A stretch of 47,032 nucleotides of DNA from NCBI GenBank assembly GCA_900552455.1, contig URZX01000021.1, positions 1 to 47,032 on the forward strand. The letters run 5' to 3'. Within the stretch, counting starts at the first letter, position 1; each line of letters begins with the position of its first letter. The translations under genes and the position numbers were made by a program. Of the stretch, positions 33,508 through 41,096 are shown piece by piece. The notes under the pieces are model-generated. The model did not search any database and was not told the DNA's origin. It saw only the letters and a program-made list of their open reading frames with translations. The stretch is from an uncultured Peptococcaceae bacterium. GTDB lineage: Bacteria > Bacillota > Peptococcia > Peptococcales > Peptococcaceae.

Positions 33508-35882
33508 CACACCTCCAAAAGAATCAATTCATCTTTTTCATGTACGCCTAAATGATCATCATACGCCTCCTCAGATAAAACCAGAATTCCATTCACTTCT
33601 CGCAAATAATAACGCAGTTGTTGCAACTGATTATCATAAAGCGAAACTGTGTAATTTTTCGCCCGTTGCGACCAATCTTTTAAATAGGAGATCGTCAGCC
33701 ATTTCTCATCCTCGAGCTCTCGAATCAAATCAACGCCTTCTCCAAACGGAACGACAACATCTACACCATTTTCATCAAACACTTGAAAGATATTTCCAGC
33801 TGTTTTAAAGGCTTGATTCAGAAAATATCTTCCCTCTATTTGCGCAGTGTGTTTGCTATTTGTCGCAAGTAGCGAAAACAGCGTGTTTCTTTCCTTCTGG
33901 ATGATGTAATCCTGCTCATTCCCTTCCTCTGATATCATAGTATCATATAGTTTTCGATAATACCAGTTAATTGCATTATCTGATTCTAAATTTTCTTGAA
34001 ATTTTTCAGGATCTTTAGCATATGCCTGCAGCAGCGCTAGGCTCACTTCCTTCCCTCGCTGTATCTCCTTTAAACGTCCGAGATTTTCATCAGAGCAATT
34101 TACCACATACACCGGCGCCAATTCTTTGCTTTCGCCATTACGATTACAACGTCCTGCTGATTGCACAATATTATCCATCCCGGCCAACAATCTCACCACG
34201 CAAGAAAAAGAAATATCTACCCCTGCTTCGATCACTTGTGTTGACACGCAGATTGTTTTTTGATTCCCAGATTCCAAGGATCTGTATATCTCATCCAAAG
34301 TTCTTCGCCGATGTTCGGTGCACATGGAAGCCGATAGATGAAAGATGTTGCCCTGAGTTTTTTTCATTGCCTCATACAAAAAAGCAGCTTCCATTTTTTT
34401 ATTACATATTATAAGCATGCTGTCGTTATTCTCCAACAATGTTTCCAGCAACTCAGGTATCTGATCCATCTTTTTTGCACCCATATCGATGATCTTCGTG
34501 CGTTCAAATGCATTCCAGATCTTTGCTTGATATGGCACAACATCATTTATACGTGGCAGCATTGGATGCAGCGCACGTTCAAAACATGGTTGCGTAGCAG
34601 AACAAAGTAAAAACGTCGTTCCACATACTTCTGACAAGAAATTTATCGTCAAATTAAATAACGAGAGCATATGCATAGGAACAGTCTGAACTTCATCAAT
34701 GACAATCACTGCATTTGCCAACGAATGAAAACGGCGAACATTACTCATTTTTCCCTTGAACATCGTATTAAGCAGCTGTACCATTGTCGTGATAATAACA
34801 GGTTTCTGCCAGTTTTCCATCGCCAGTTCGTTAAGATCCAGTTCATTGTATTCGCTGTTATTTTCTTTAATAACATTGGAATGATGTTCCAGTATCAAGT
34901 TATCGTCGCCAATATAGTCTCGAATAATCTTTGCATTCTGCTCAAGGATTGCTAACAGTGGTGTCACAAATATAATTCGATCTTTATTCCATTTTTCAGC
35001 ATGCGCCAAAGCGTAACGCAACGCACTTAACGTTTTGCCCCCACCAGTTGGTACATTTAATCGATAGATACCACCTTTATTTGGGGCCATCTTACGACAT
35101 TGATTAGAAATATCCATACGCGCTCGTTGCAGTTCAGTCTTTTGCGGAAAATCAGCCAGTTTGGTCTCCATATAATCCAGGCACTTTTTCCAAACATCTG
35201 ATTTCACAGCGTCTATAGGTTCGAGATTTACTCCATCCATAAATTCAGCTGTATCTCGCCGATCCCCCTCAACAACAGAGGATAATATCAAGCGTGCCAA
35301 AAGCCCCACATAAAAACCTATTTCTTCACCATGGCTATCGTGGTTCTCTTTCGCCATATTTACAAGCATCCCGAATTTAGTTGAAATTTCTACGTTGGCT
35401 TGATTAAACAGCTCAGAAATTTCTTTTTTCCCTGCACACTCTTCCAAAAAGTTCTGACAGCTTTCCGTATAAAATATTCCACGCTTTGCTTGTCGATAAT
35501 CAAAGCCTGATTCTCCGTCGATATTCACACAGTCAAACTGTCCATGATGCGCGCCAATCGCATAAGCCAAAATTTCTGCCGTCAGATCTTCTACGCGTTC
35601 CGTTTTTTCACCATGGAATTGTTCAAACATAAACCGGCAGCCTGCAAACGTATGGTTCACCGACCCTCGCTTGCGTTCGTCTCCCTCTTCGAGATAGTTT
35701 TGGAATTCATTTTTAAATTTACCGAGGTCATGACACAAAGCCGCCAAATATCCAGTTTTCCCAAGGGCAATTTTCTCCGTGCATGCTTCTGCATATTCCG
35801 CTGCTCGTCTGCTATGATCTACCAATGTTTGCCGCTCTATGGTCCCATCTTCTAAAGTTCGTTTGTGTGCAAAGTACTTCAT
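33507..35882 (-). CDS. cas3: Cas3, HD nuclease-helicase
   Basis: A 791-residue Cas3. The N-terminal HD nuclease has VDHSRRAAEYA and LAALCHDLGKF (HD at about residue 51). The SF2 helicase shows Walker A VPTGGGKTLSALRYALAHA (near residue 280), Walker B VIDEVQTVPM (DEVQ, near 397), SATQPCFERAL, and the motif VI region AGMDNIVQSAGRCNRNGE. It unwinds and degrades DNA marked by Cascade. ATG 35882 has AAAGGAGG upstream. It is the first gene of the cas operon. Confidence 0.97.
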   Translation of the reverse strand: MKYFAHKRTLEDGTIERQTLVDHSRRAAEYAEACTEKIALGKTGYLAALCHDLGKFKNEFQNYLEEGDERKRGSVNHTFAGCRFMFEQFHGEKTERVEDLTAEILAYAIGAHHGQFDCVNIDGESGFDYRQAKRGIFYTESCQNFLEECAGKKEISELFNQANVEISTKFGMLVNMAKENHDSHGEEIGFYVGLLARLILSSVVEGDRRDTAEFMDGVNLEPIDAVKSDVWKKCLDYMETKLADFPQKTELQRARMDISNQCRKMAPNKGGIYRLNVPTGGGKTLSALRYALAHAEKWNKDRIIFVTPLLAILEQNAKIIRDYIGDDNLILEHHSNVIKENNSEYNELDLNELAMENWQKPVIITTMVQLLNTMFKGKMSNVRRFHSLANAVIVIDEVQTVPMHMLSLFNLTINFLSEVCGTTFLLCSATQPCFERALHPMLPRINDVVPYQAKIWNAFERTKIIDMGAKKMDQIPELLETLLENNDSMLIICNKKMEAAFLYEAMKKTQGNIFHLSASMCTEHRRRTLDEIYRSLESGNQKTICVSTQVIEAGVDISFSCVVRLLAGMDNIVQSAGRCNRNGESKELAPVYVVNCSDENLGRLKEIQRGKEVSLALLQAYAKDPEKFQENLESDNAINWYYRKLYDTMISEEGNEQDYIIQKERNTLFSLLATNSKHTAQIEGRYFLNQAFKTAGNIFQVFDENGVDVVVPFGEGVDLIRELEDEKWLTISYLKDWSQRAKNYTVSLYDNQLQQLRYYLREVNGILVLSEEAYDDHLGVHEKDELILLEV

Positions 35883-35906
35883 GATCAGCGCCTCCTTTGT
35901 AATTCT

Positions 35907-35935
35907 ATTTTGAAGAATTTAGAAAATCATGTCAA
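35907..35935 (-). promoter_or_regulatory. Likely promoter of the cas operon
   Basis: Minus strand: TTGACA (35930-35935), 17-bp spacer, CAAAAT (35907-35912), then a short leader into AAAGGAGG and cas3. The -35 directly follows the T-run of the upstream terminator. Confidence 0.5.
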
Positions 35936-35936
35936 T

Positions 35937-36018
35937 AAAAAAGTCTGTCGATAACCATATAGTCACCAACAGACTCTATCTTGGAATCCACTTCCTACAC
36001 TTCTTGTGCGGAAAGACA
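35937..36018 (-). ncRNA. Candidate small RNA upstream of cas3
   Basis: An extended -10, TGTTATAAT (36025-36033 on the minus strand), would start a transcript near 36018. The first ~30 bases form a hairpin (CTTTCCGCAC with GTGTAGGAAG, loop AAGAA, one mismatch). The RNA ends in a terminator: AGTCTGT (35969-35975), ACAGACT (35942-35948), then six T. The length is about 82 bases. No coding frame of note lies inside. It could be a free small RNA or an attenuated leader of the cas operon. Confidence 0.5.
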
Positions 36019-36124
36019 CACAATATTATAACACATCTTACTAATCTGGATAGCAAAACATAAGAAATGCCATAAAAATTTTTCCTACAGCATGCTGCTC
36101 CCAACTTCCAACATGTATATTCAG

Positions 36125-36156
36125 AAAAAGCAGCCTCGATGTGAAGACTGCTTTTT
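36125..36156 (-). terminator. cysK terminator
   Basis: AAAAAGCAG (36125-36133) and CTGCTTTTT (36148-36156) with a 14-base loop, 11 bases after the cysK stop. Confidence 0.85.
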
Positions 36157-36167
36157 GTTCAACATAT

Positions 36168-37097
36168 TTATGCAAAGATTTCTTCTGTCGAGAGATAGCG
36201 CATGCCGGTATCTGGAAGCAGAACGACGATATTTTTGCCGGCATTTTCAGGCTGTTTTGCCGCTTCGAGCGCGCCGATGAGGGCGGCTGCTGAGGAGATG
36301 CCCATGAAGAGGCCTTCGCTGCGCGCTAGGGAGCCGACGATGGCAAGGGCGTCTTCGTTGCTCACAGGAATGATCTGGTCGTAGATCGTGGTATCGAGAG
36401 CTTTTGGCACGAACCCTGCGCCAATGCCCTGGATGGCGTGTGGACCAGCCTGGCCACCGCTGAGCACGGCAGAACTGGCTGGCTCGACGGCAACAACTTT
36501 GATCGCTGGGTTCTGATCCTTGAGATAGCGTCCTGTGCCGCTGATGCTGCCGCCGGTGCCGACACCGGCAACAAGAATGTCGATCTGACCTTCCATCTGC
36601 TGCCAAAGCTCTGGACCGGTGGTGTCGATGTGGGCTTGTGGGTTTGCTGGATTTTCAAACTGTCCGGCGACGATGGCGCCCGGGATCTCCTGAGCAAGCG
36701 CGTCGGCTTTGGCGATGGCGCCGCTCATGCCTTGCGCGCCCGGCGTCAGCACCAGCTCAGCCCCGTAAATCTGCATCAGTTTGCGGCGTTCCACCGTCAT
36801 AGAATCCGGCATCACGATGATGACGCGATAGCCAAGATACGCGCCAATCGCCGCAAGACCAATGCCGGTGTTGCCGCTGGTTGGTTCGATGATCGTGCCG
36901 CCAGGAGCAAGCTTGCCATCTGCCTCTGCCTGGCGGATCATGGCAAGTGCAACGCGGTCCTTCATGCTGCCGGTTGGATTATAAGCTTCCAGCTTGGCAA
37001 AAATGCGCGCATTTGCGCCTTGTTCGCGGGCAAATTTAGCAAGTTCTACGACTGGTGTGTGGCCGACAAGTTCTGTGATATTATGATAAATGGTCAT
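36168..37097 (-). CDS. cysK: Cysteine synthase A (O-acetylserine sulfhydrylase)
   Basis: A 309-residue PLP enzyme making cysteine from O-acetylserine and sulfide. The PLP lysine is in YNPTGSMKDRVALAM (about residue 44), the substrate loop is EPTSGNTGIGLA, and the phosphate-binding glycine loop is AGVGTGGSISGTGRYLK. VPKALDTTIYDQIIPV and GISSAAALIGAL complete the family pattern. AGGAGGG precedes ATG 37097. A promoter (TATAAT) lies just upstream, divergent from the thi cluster. Sulfide from sulfonate breakdown could feed it, but that is inference. Confidence 0.97.
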   Translation of the reverse strand: MTIYHNITELVGHTPVVELAKFAREQGANARIFAKLEAYNPTGSMKDRVALAMIRQAEADGKLAPGGTIIEPTSGNTGIGLAAIGAYLGYRVIIVMPDSMTVERRKLMQIYGAELVLTPGAQGMSGAIAKADALAQEIPGAIVAGQFENPANPQAHIDTTGPELWQQMEGQIDILVAGVGTGGSISGTGRYLKDQNPAIKVVAVEPASSAVLSGGQAGPHAIQGIGAGFVPKALDTTIYDQIIPVSNEDALAIVGSLARSEGLFMGISSAAALIGALEAAKQPENAGKNIVVLLPDTGMRYLSTEEIFA

Positions 37098-37130
37098 AGA
37101 TGATCCCTCCTGTATGTTTTATCTTATTCT

Positions 37131-37159
37131 ATTATACGCGCCAGCTGCTCAGTTGGAAA
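37131..37159 (-). promoter_or_regulatory. cysK promoter
   Basis: Minus strand: TTTCCA (37154-37159), 17-bp spacer, TATAAT (37131-37136). The remaining ~95 bp to the thi promoter hold a CCCTA...TAGGG-type repeat region that could be a shared operator; nothing definite. Confidence 0.55.
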
Positions 37160-37254
37160 TAATTTTTCTACAGAAATACCCTACTTTCTTACAGGGAATA
37201 ATTCCAATGAATGGTTCTAAGATGGTACCCATCAATGAAATTTCTTGCAAGGGC

Positions 37255-37283
37255 TTGAAAATCTTTGCGCGCTATGCTATTCT
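37255..37283 (+). promoter_or_regulatory. Promoter of the thi cluster
   Basis: TTGAAA (37255-37260), 17-bp spacer, TATTCT (37278-37283) with TGC before the -10. The predicted leader is about 90 bases. Confidence 0.6.
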
Positions 37284-37306
37284 ATGCTCAACAACGAAAT
37301 ATTTTA

Positions 37307-37359
37307 GACACAATGGAGAACACCACCAAAAGGGCGTTTATTTCATTGTGTCTTTTTTT
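37307..37359 (+). terminator. Leader attenuator hairpin of the thi cluster
   Basis: GACACAATG (37307-37315) pairs with CATTGTGTC (37344-37352), followed by seven T, just before the AAAGGAGG of thiS. It looks like an intrinsic terminator placed in the leader. I found no TPP-riboswitch signature (no CTGAGA or ACCTGA box). A short frame MENTTKRAFISLCLFLC starts inside the left arm. Confidence 0.65.
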
Positions 37360-37377
37360 GTGCAAAGGAGGAAGAAC

Positions 37378-37572
37378 ATGCGCGTCAATGGTAAAGATGT
37401 GCGGCTCTCGGAGCCGCTGGATCTCCTGTCGTATCTCTCGCAGGCTGGATTTAATGTGCAGCGCGTTGTGGTGGAGCGCAACGGCGCGATCATCACGCGC
37501 GAACATTTTGCGGAAACGCTGCTCGCAGACGATGACAGTCTGGAGGTGGTGCAGTTTGTCGGCGGTGGTTGA
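37378..37572 (+). CDS. thiS: ThiS, sulfur carrier protein
   Basis: A 64-residue protein started at ATG 37378 with AAAGGAGG seven bases upstream. It has the ubiquitin-like ThiS layout: MRVNGKDVRL, then VVERNGAIITREHF, and ends FVGGG with the C-terminal Gly-Gly that is adenylated and thiocarboxylated. It delivers sulfur to ThiG for thiazole synthesis. The end overlaps the thiF start. Confidence 0.95.
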   Translation: MRVNGKDVRLSEPLDLLSYLSQAGFNVQRVVVERNGAIITREHFAETLLADDDSLEVVQFVGGG

Positions 37573-38368
37573 AAAGACGATTCGCTTAAACGGCGCACCA
37601 GTCACGACAGCAGCCGAAACCTACGCGGATCTACGCACAGATGCTGTCGACACGCTGATCGTAAACGGTCACGCGCGCCCCTGGCAGCAAATGGTCATCG
37701 AAGGAGACGATGTGCTGCTCTTCGCTGCGGACAAGCGGCCATCACCTGCGCTTTGGCGGGCGATCTACGATGCGCGTTATGGGCGCGATGTAATGGACCG
37801 GCTGCAGGCAGGCTCGGTAGCGATCTGCGGGCTCGGAGGACTGGGCTCGCTGGTGGCGTTGGAGCTGGGGCGTCTTGGCGTGGGCAGGCTTTTGCTTATC
37901 GATGGCGATGTGGTCGATCCAACGAATCTGGCAAGGCAGCACTATTTTGCCAGCCAGATTGGCCAGCGCAAAACGGATGCGCTGGCATCAACGCTTGCGG
38001 AGTGCGCACCGCTGACAGCGGTGGAAACGCGCTCTGTCTGGTTGGACGGTGATAACATTGCTTCTCTACTGGCGCATTGGCCGATCATCTGCGAATGTGT
38101 GGACCGACCGGAAACGAAAGCGCTGCTCACACAATCGGTGCTCAGTGAATTGCCAGACGCAACGCTTGTCGGCGCCAGCGGCATGGCTGGCTATGGATCA
38201 GGCAATGCGATCGTGACTAAACGCGTTCTCCCCCGGCTTTACATGACTGGCGACGGCACCAGCGAAGGCGAAGAAGGCATCGGTCTGATGGCGCCGCGCG
38301 TGGGACTCTGCGCGAGCGCGCAGGCGACGATGGTGATGCGGCTGTTGCTCGGCGAACCGACGCCATAG
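37556..38368 (+). CDS. thiF: ThiF (family 2) with N-terminal ThiS-like domain
   Basis: A 270-residue protein if started at TTG 37556, nine bases after a GGAGG inside thiS; GTG 37565 is an alternative. Residues about 5-58 form a second ubiquitin-like domain (TIRLNGAPVTTAAETYADLR, ending DVLLFAADKR) without the C-terminal Gly-Gly. From about residue 85 comes the E1-like adenylation domain: ICGLGGLGSLVALELGRLGV, LIDGDVVDPTNLARQHYF, and GQRKTDALA. It would adenylate the ThiS C-terminus. It fits the anaerobe-type family 2 ThiF, which carries such an N-terminal domain. Confidence 0.9.
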   Translation: MSAVVEKTIRLNGAPVTTAAETYADLRTDAVDTLIVNGHARPWQQMVIEGDDVLLFAADKRPSPALWRAIYDARYGRDVMDRLQAGSVAICGLGGLGSLVALELGRLGVGRLLLIDGDVVDPTNLARQHYFASQIGQRKTDALASTLAECAPLTAVETRSVWLDGDNIASLLAHWPIICECVDRPETKALLTQSVLSELPDATLVGASGMAGYGSGNAIVTKRVLPRLYMTGDGTSEGEEGIGLMAPRVGLCASAQATMVMRLLLGEPTP

Positions 38369-38420
38369 TGCTCTTAAAACTGCTCTTATGTGCTCTTATT
38401 TTTGAAAGGACGAATGATCA

Positions 38421-39188
38421 ATGAACGATCTCTTACATCTTGGCGGCAAGGAATTCACCAGCCGCCTCATTCTCGGGAGCGGAAAATTCTCCCTTGATCT
38501 TATCACTGCTGTTATCGAAGAAGGCGGCGGCGAAATCATCACGCTGGCGCTACGCCGTGCCAATCCTGATGGCGCGGAAGACATTCTCTCGCATATTCCT
38601 GAAGGTGTAACGCTTCTACCAAACACCTCCGGAGCGCGCAACGCCGAAGAGGCTGTGCGTATCGCAGAGCTTTCCCGTGCCATGGGCTGTGGCAACTGGG
38701 TCAAGGTGGAAGTCATCAACGACAGCCGTTGGCTGCTCCCGGACAACGCCGAAACAGTCCGCGCCACAAAAATGCTCGCTGAACGCGGCTTTGTGGTGTT
38801 GCCATATATGTTCCCGGATCTCGACACAGCAAAAGCGCTGGTCGATGCCGGCGCCGCTGCTGTCATGCCGCTGGCTGCGCCGATCGGCACCAACCGCGGC
38901 CTTGTGCACAAAGCAGAGATCGCTGAGATCATCGCAAACATTGACCTTCCGATTATTGTCGATGCCGGCATTGGCAAACCAAGCCAGGCTGCTGAAGCCA
39001 TGGAAATGGGCGCTGACGCGATCATGTGCAACACAGCCATCGCCACCGCTGGCGACGTTCGCATGATGGCGCGCGCTTTCGGACTGGCCACCCAAGCTGG
39101 TCGTCTCGCTTATCTCGCTAAACCTGGCCGTGTGCTGACAGATAAAGCCAGCGCATCCAGCCCACTCACCGGATTTTTGGAGGACTGA
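38421..39188 (+). CDS. thiG: ThiG, thiazole synthase
   Basis: A 255-residue TIM-barrel enzyme, normal length. The start [20 protein letters not shown] is standard; the Schiff-base lysine lies in [16 protein letters not shown] (about residue 95), and the phosphate-binding end is [18 protein letters not shown]. It condenses DXP, ThiS-thiocarboxylate and dehydroglycine into the thiazole. Three copies of TGCTCTTA (38369-38398) lie in the 52-bp gap after thiF. thiH follows after three bases. Confidence 0.97.
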   Translation: MNDLLHLGGKEFTSRLILGSGKFSLDLITAVIEEGGGEIITLALRRANPDGAEDILSHIPEGVTLLPNTSGARNAEEAVRIAELSRAMGCGNWVKVEVINDSRWLLPDNAETVRATKMLAERGFVVLPYMFPDLDTAKALVDAGAAAVMPLAAPIGTNRGLVHKAEIAEIIANIDLPIIVDAGIGKPSQAAEAMEMGADAIMCNTAIATAGDVRMMARAFGLATQAGRLAYLAKPGRVLTDKASASSPLTGFLED

Positions 39189-39191
39189 AAA

Positions 39192-40370
39192 ATGATCGCA
39201 GAAACTTGGGATGTTATGACTTATCGCGAGGGCATGGACGAACTCGATCCAACCACCCTCAATACCGTACTCGACGCCGTAAAGGCGTACGATCCAGACA
39301 GCTATACGAGCGCGGATGTCGAAAGAGCGCTCGCAAACGATGAGTGCTCATTAGAAGATTTCAAAGCGCTCTTATCTCCTGCTGCCGAACCATATATTGA
39401 AGAAATGGCACAAAAGGCCCAGGCTATCACCCGCGCACGTTTTGGCAACAGCGTCTCCCTCTTCACGCCGTTGTACATTGCCAATTATTGCGACAATGGC
39501 TGCATCTACTGCGGTTTCAACTGCTCCAATAAGATCAAGCGCAGCGCCCTTTCCCACGACGATCTCGTGAAAGAGCTCGACACCATTGCAGCCACCGGTC
39601 TGCAGGATATCCTCATCCTCACCGGCGAATCCCAGCGTATGAGCAGCGTGGAATGGATCGGCGAAGCCATTAAGCTCGCCGCTGAACGCTTCTCCACCGT
39701 CGGCATCGAGATCTATCCAGCCAACGTCGCCGATTACAAATATCTCCACGAATGCGGCGCCGACTTCGTCACTGTTTTCCAGGAAACCTACGATCCTGTA
39801 AAATATGCCGAAGTCCATCTCCGCGGCAACAAACGCAGCCTGCCATACCGTTTCTACGCGCAGGAACGCGCCCTCATGGGCGGTTTCCGCGGCGCTGGCT
39901 TTGGTGCGCTCCTGGGGCTTTCCGACGATTTCCGTAAGGACGCTTTCGCCACCGGCCTGCACATCGAGCTCACTCAGCAGAAATTCCCTGAAGCCGACCT
40001 CGCCATCAGCGTGCCACGCATCCGTCCGTTTGTCAATGAAGAAGAATCCGATGCCCGCGAACACATCACCGACGCTGTGCACGAAACGCAGCTCCTGCAG
40101 ATCATGTGCGCGCAGCGCATCTATCATCCACAGATCAGCATGACCATCTCCACCCGCGAGCGCCAGGGATTCCGCGACGCCGCTGTGGACATCTGCGCCA
40201 CTAAAATCTCTGCCGGCGTTCACACCGATGTTGGCGGCCATACCGAGGACGAGACGCAGACCGACGCTCAGTTCGATATTTCCGATCCACGCAGCGTCGA
40301 CGAAGTGCATCAGGCCCTGCTCGAAAAAGGCCTGCAGCCTGTCTACACCGACTACATCCACGTCGGCTAA
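39192..40370 (+). CDS. thiH: ThiH, radical SAM tyrosine lyase
   Basis: A 392-residue radical SAM enzyme. The cluster is NYCDNGCIYCGFNCSN (C-x3-C-x2-C, about residues 99-106), and ILILTGESQRMSSVEWIGEA and FQETYDPVKYAEVHLRG are ThiH blocks. It splits tyrosine to dehydroglycine and p-cresol for ThiG; use of ThiH rather than the oxygen-dependent ThiO fits an anaerobe. The ribosome site GGAGG is inside the end of thiG. Confidence 0.97.
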   Translation: MIAETWDVMTYREGMDELDPTTLNTVLDAVKAYDPDSYTSADVERALANDECSLEDFKALLSPAAEPYIEEMAQKAQAITRARFGNSVSLFTPLYIANYCDNGCIYCGFNCSNKIKRSALSHDDLVKELDTIAATGLQDILILTGESQRMSSVEWIGEAIKLAAERFSTVGIEIYPANVADYKYLHECGADFVTVFQETYDPVKYAEVHLRGNKRSLPYRFYAQERALMGGFRGAGFGALLGLSDDFRKDAFATGLHIELTQQKFPEADLAISVPRIRPFVNEEESDAREHITDAVHETQLLQIMCAQRIYHPQISMTISTRERQGFRDAAVDICATKISAGVHTDVGGHTEDETQTDAQFDISDPRSVDEVHQALLEKGLQPVYTDYIHVG

Positions 40371-40375
40371 TCGCG

Positions 40376-40975
40376 ATGAAACTCATCTACGTCACCGAAC
40401 GGCGCCGCATCCGGGGCGACGCCCACGACTATCTCTCGCGGCTGCTCGCCGGTCGTCCTGACGCCCTGCTCATCCGTGAAAAAGATCTTTCCGATGAGGC
40501 GCTCATCCGCTTTGCAGCCCCTCTCGTGCCAATCGCCGAACGCTGCGGCGTGCCGCTGATTCTACGCGGCAACGCGGAACAGGCGCGCCAGCTCGGCATC
40601 TCTCATCTGCAGCTATCCTTCGCAGAAGCGATCGCCGCGCCCCTGCCGCAGGATTTTGACAACATCGGCGTTTCCGTGCACAGTCTCGAGGAAGCCCTCA
40701 CTGCCCAAAAACTCGGCGCCGACACCGTCACCTACGGCCACATTTTCACATCACCGTGCAAGCCGGGTCTTCCACCACGAGGCACCGCCGCACTTGATGA
40801 AATCGTTCGCGCCTGCACCATTCCTGTCTATGCCATCGGCGGCATCACCTCAGACACCCTGCCCTTCTTACTCCCAATCCATCCGGCAGCCGCTTGTCTC
40901 ATGAGCGCCAGCATGACAGATCCCGAACCGGAGACCCTCACCACTCGTCTCCGCCGCATCCTCGAACGATCATAA
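40376..40975 (+). CDS. Thiamine phosphate synthase / TenI family protein
   Basis: A 199-residue TIM-barrel protein of the ThiE/TenI family: ALLIREKDLSDEAL, TYGHIFTSPCKPGLPPRG and IPVYAIGGI. Two ThiE hallmarks are altered: the INDR motif reads ILRGN and the GQxDxP segment reads LQLSF. This favours a TenI-type thiazole tautomerase over a true ThiE, though a divergent ThiE cannot be excluded. It begins five bases after thiH and ends the cluster, before a strong terminator. Confidence 0.85.
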   Translation: MKLIYVTERRRIRGDAHDYLSRLLAGRPDALLIREKDLSDEALIRFAAPLVPIAERCGVPLILRGNAEQARQLGISHLQLSFAEAIAAPLPQDFDNIGVSVHSLEEALTAQKLGADTVTYGHIFTSPCKPGLPPRGTAALDEIVRACTIPVYAIGGITSDTLPFLLPIHPAAACLMSASMTDPEPETLTTRLRRILERS

Positions 40976-40977
40976 AC

Positions 40978-41028
40978 AAAAACACCTCAATGACCGATTC
41001 ACCACTCGGTCGTTGAGGTGTTTTTTTG
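40978..41028 (+). terminator. Terminator of the thi cluster
   Basis: AACACCTCAATGACCGA (40981-40997) pairs perfectly with TCGGTCGTTGAGGTGTT (41006-41022), followed by a T-run. Confidence 0.95.
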
Positions 41029-41040
41029 TTTACACACTGA

Positions 41041-41068
41041 AAAAGCGCCCTCGCAATGCGGGAGCGCC
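41041..41068 (-). terminator. Terminator of the tpa gene
   Basis: Minus strand: GCGCTCCCGC and GCGAGGGCGC with a three-base loop, one mismatch, then five T. It converges on the thi terminator. Confidence 0.75.
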
Positions 41069-41096
41069 TCGTAGCACTTATCTTAACGTGTTAAGA

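Noticed and set aside
35942..35975. 5S rRNA remnant upstream of cas3 (TTGGTGACTATA resembles the 5S 5' end)
   Set aside because: Only about 12 bases match, the conserved 5S loops are missing, and the segment is fully explained as a terminator hairpin.
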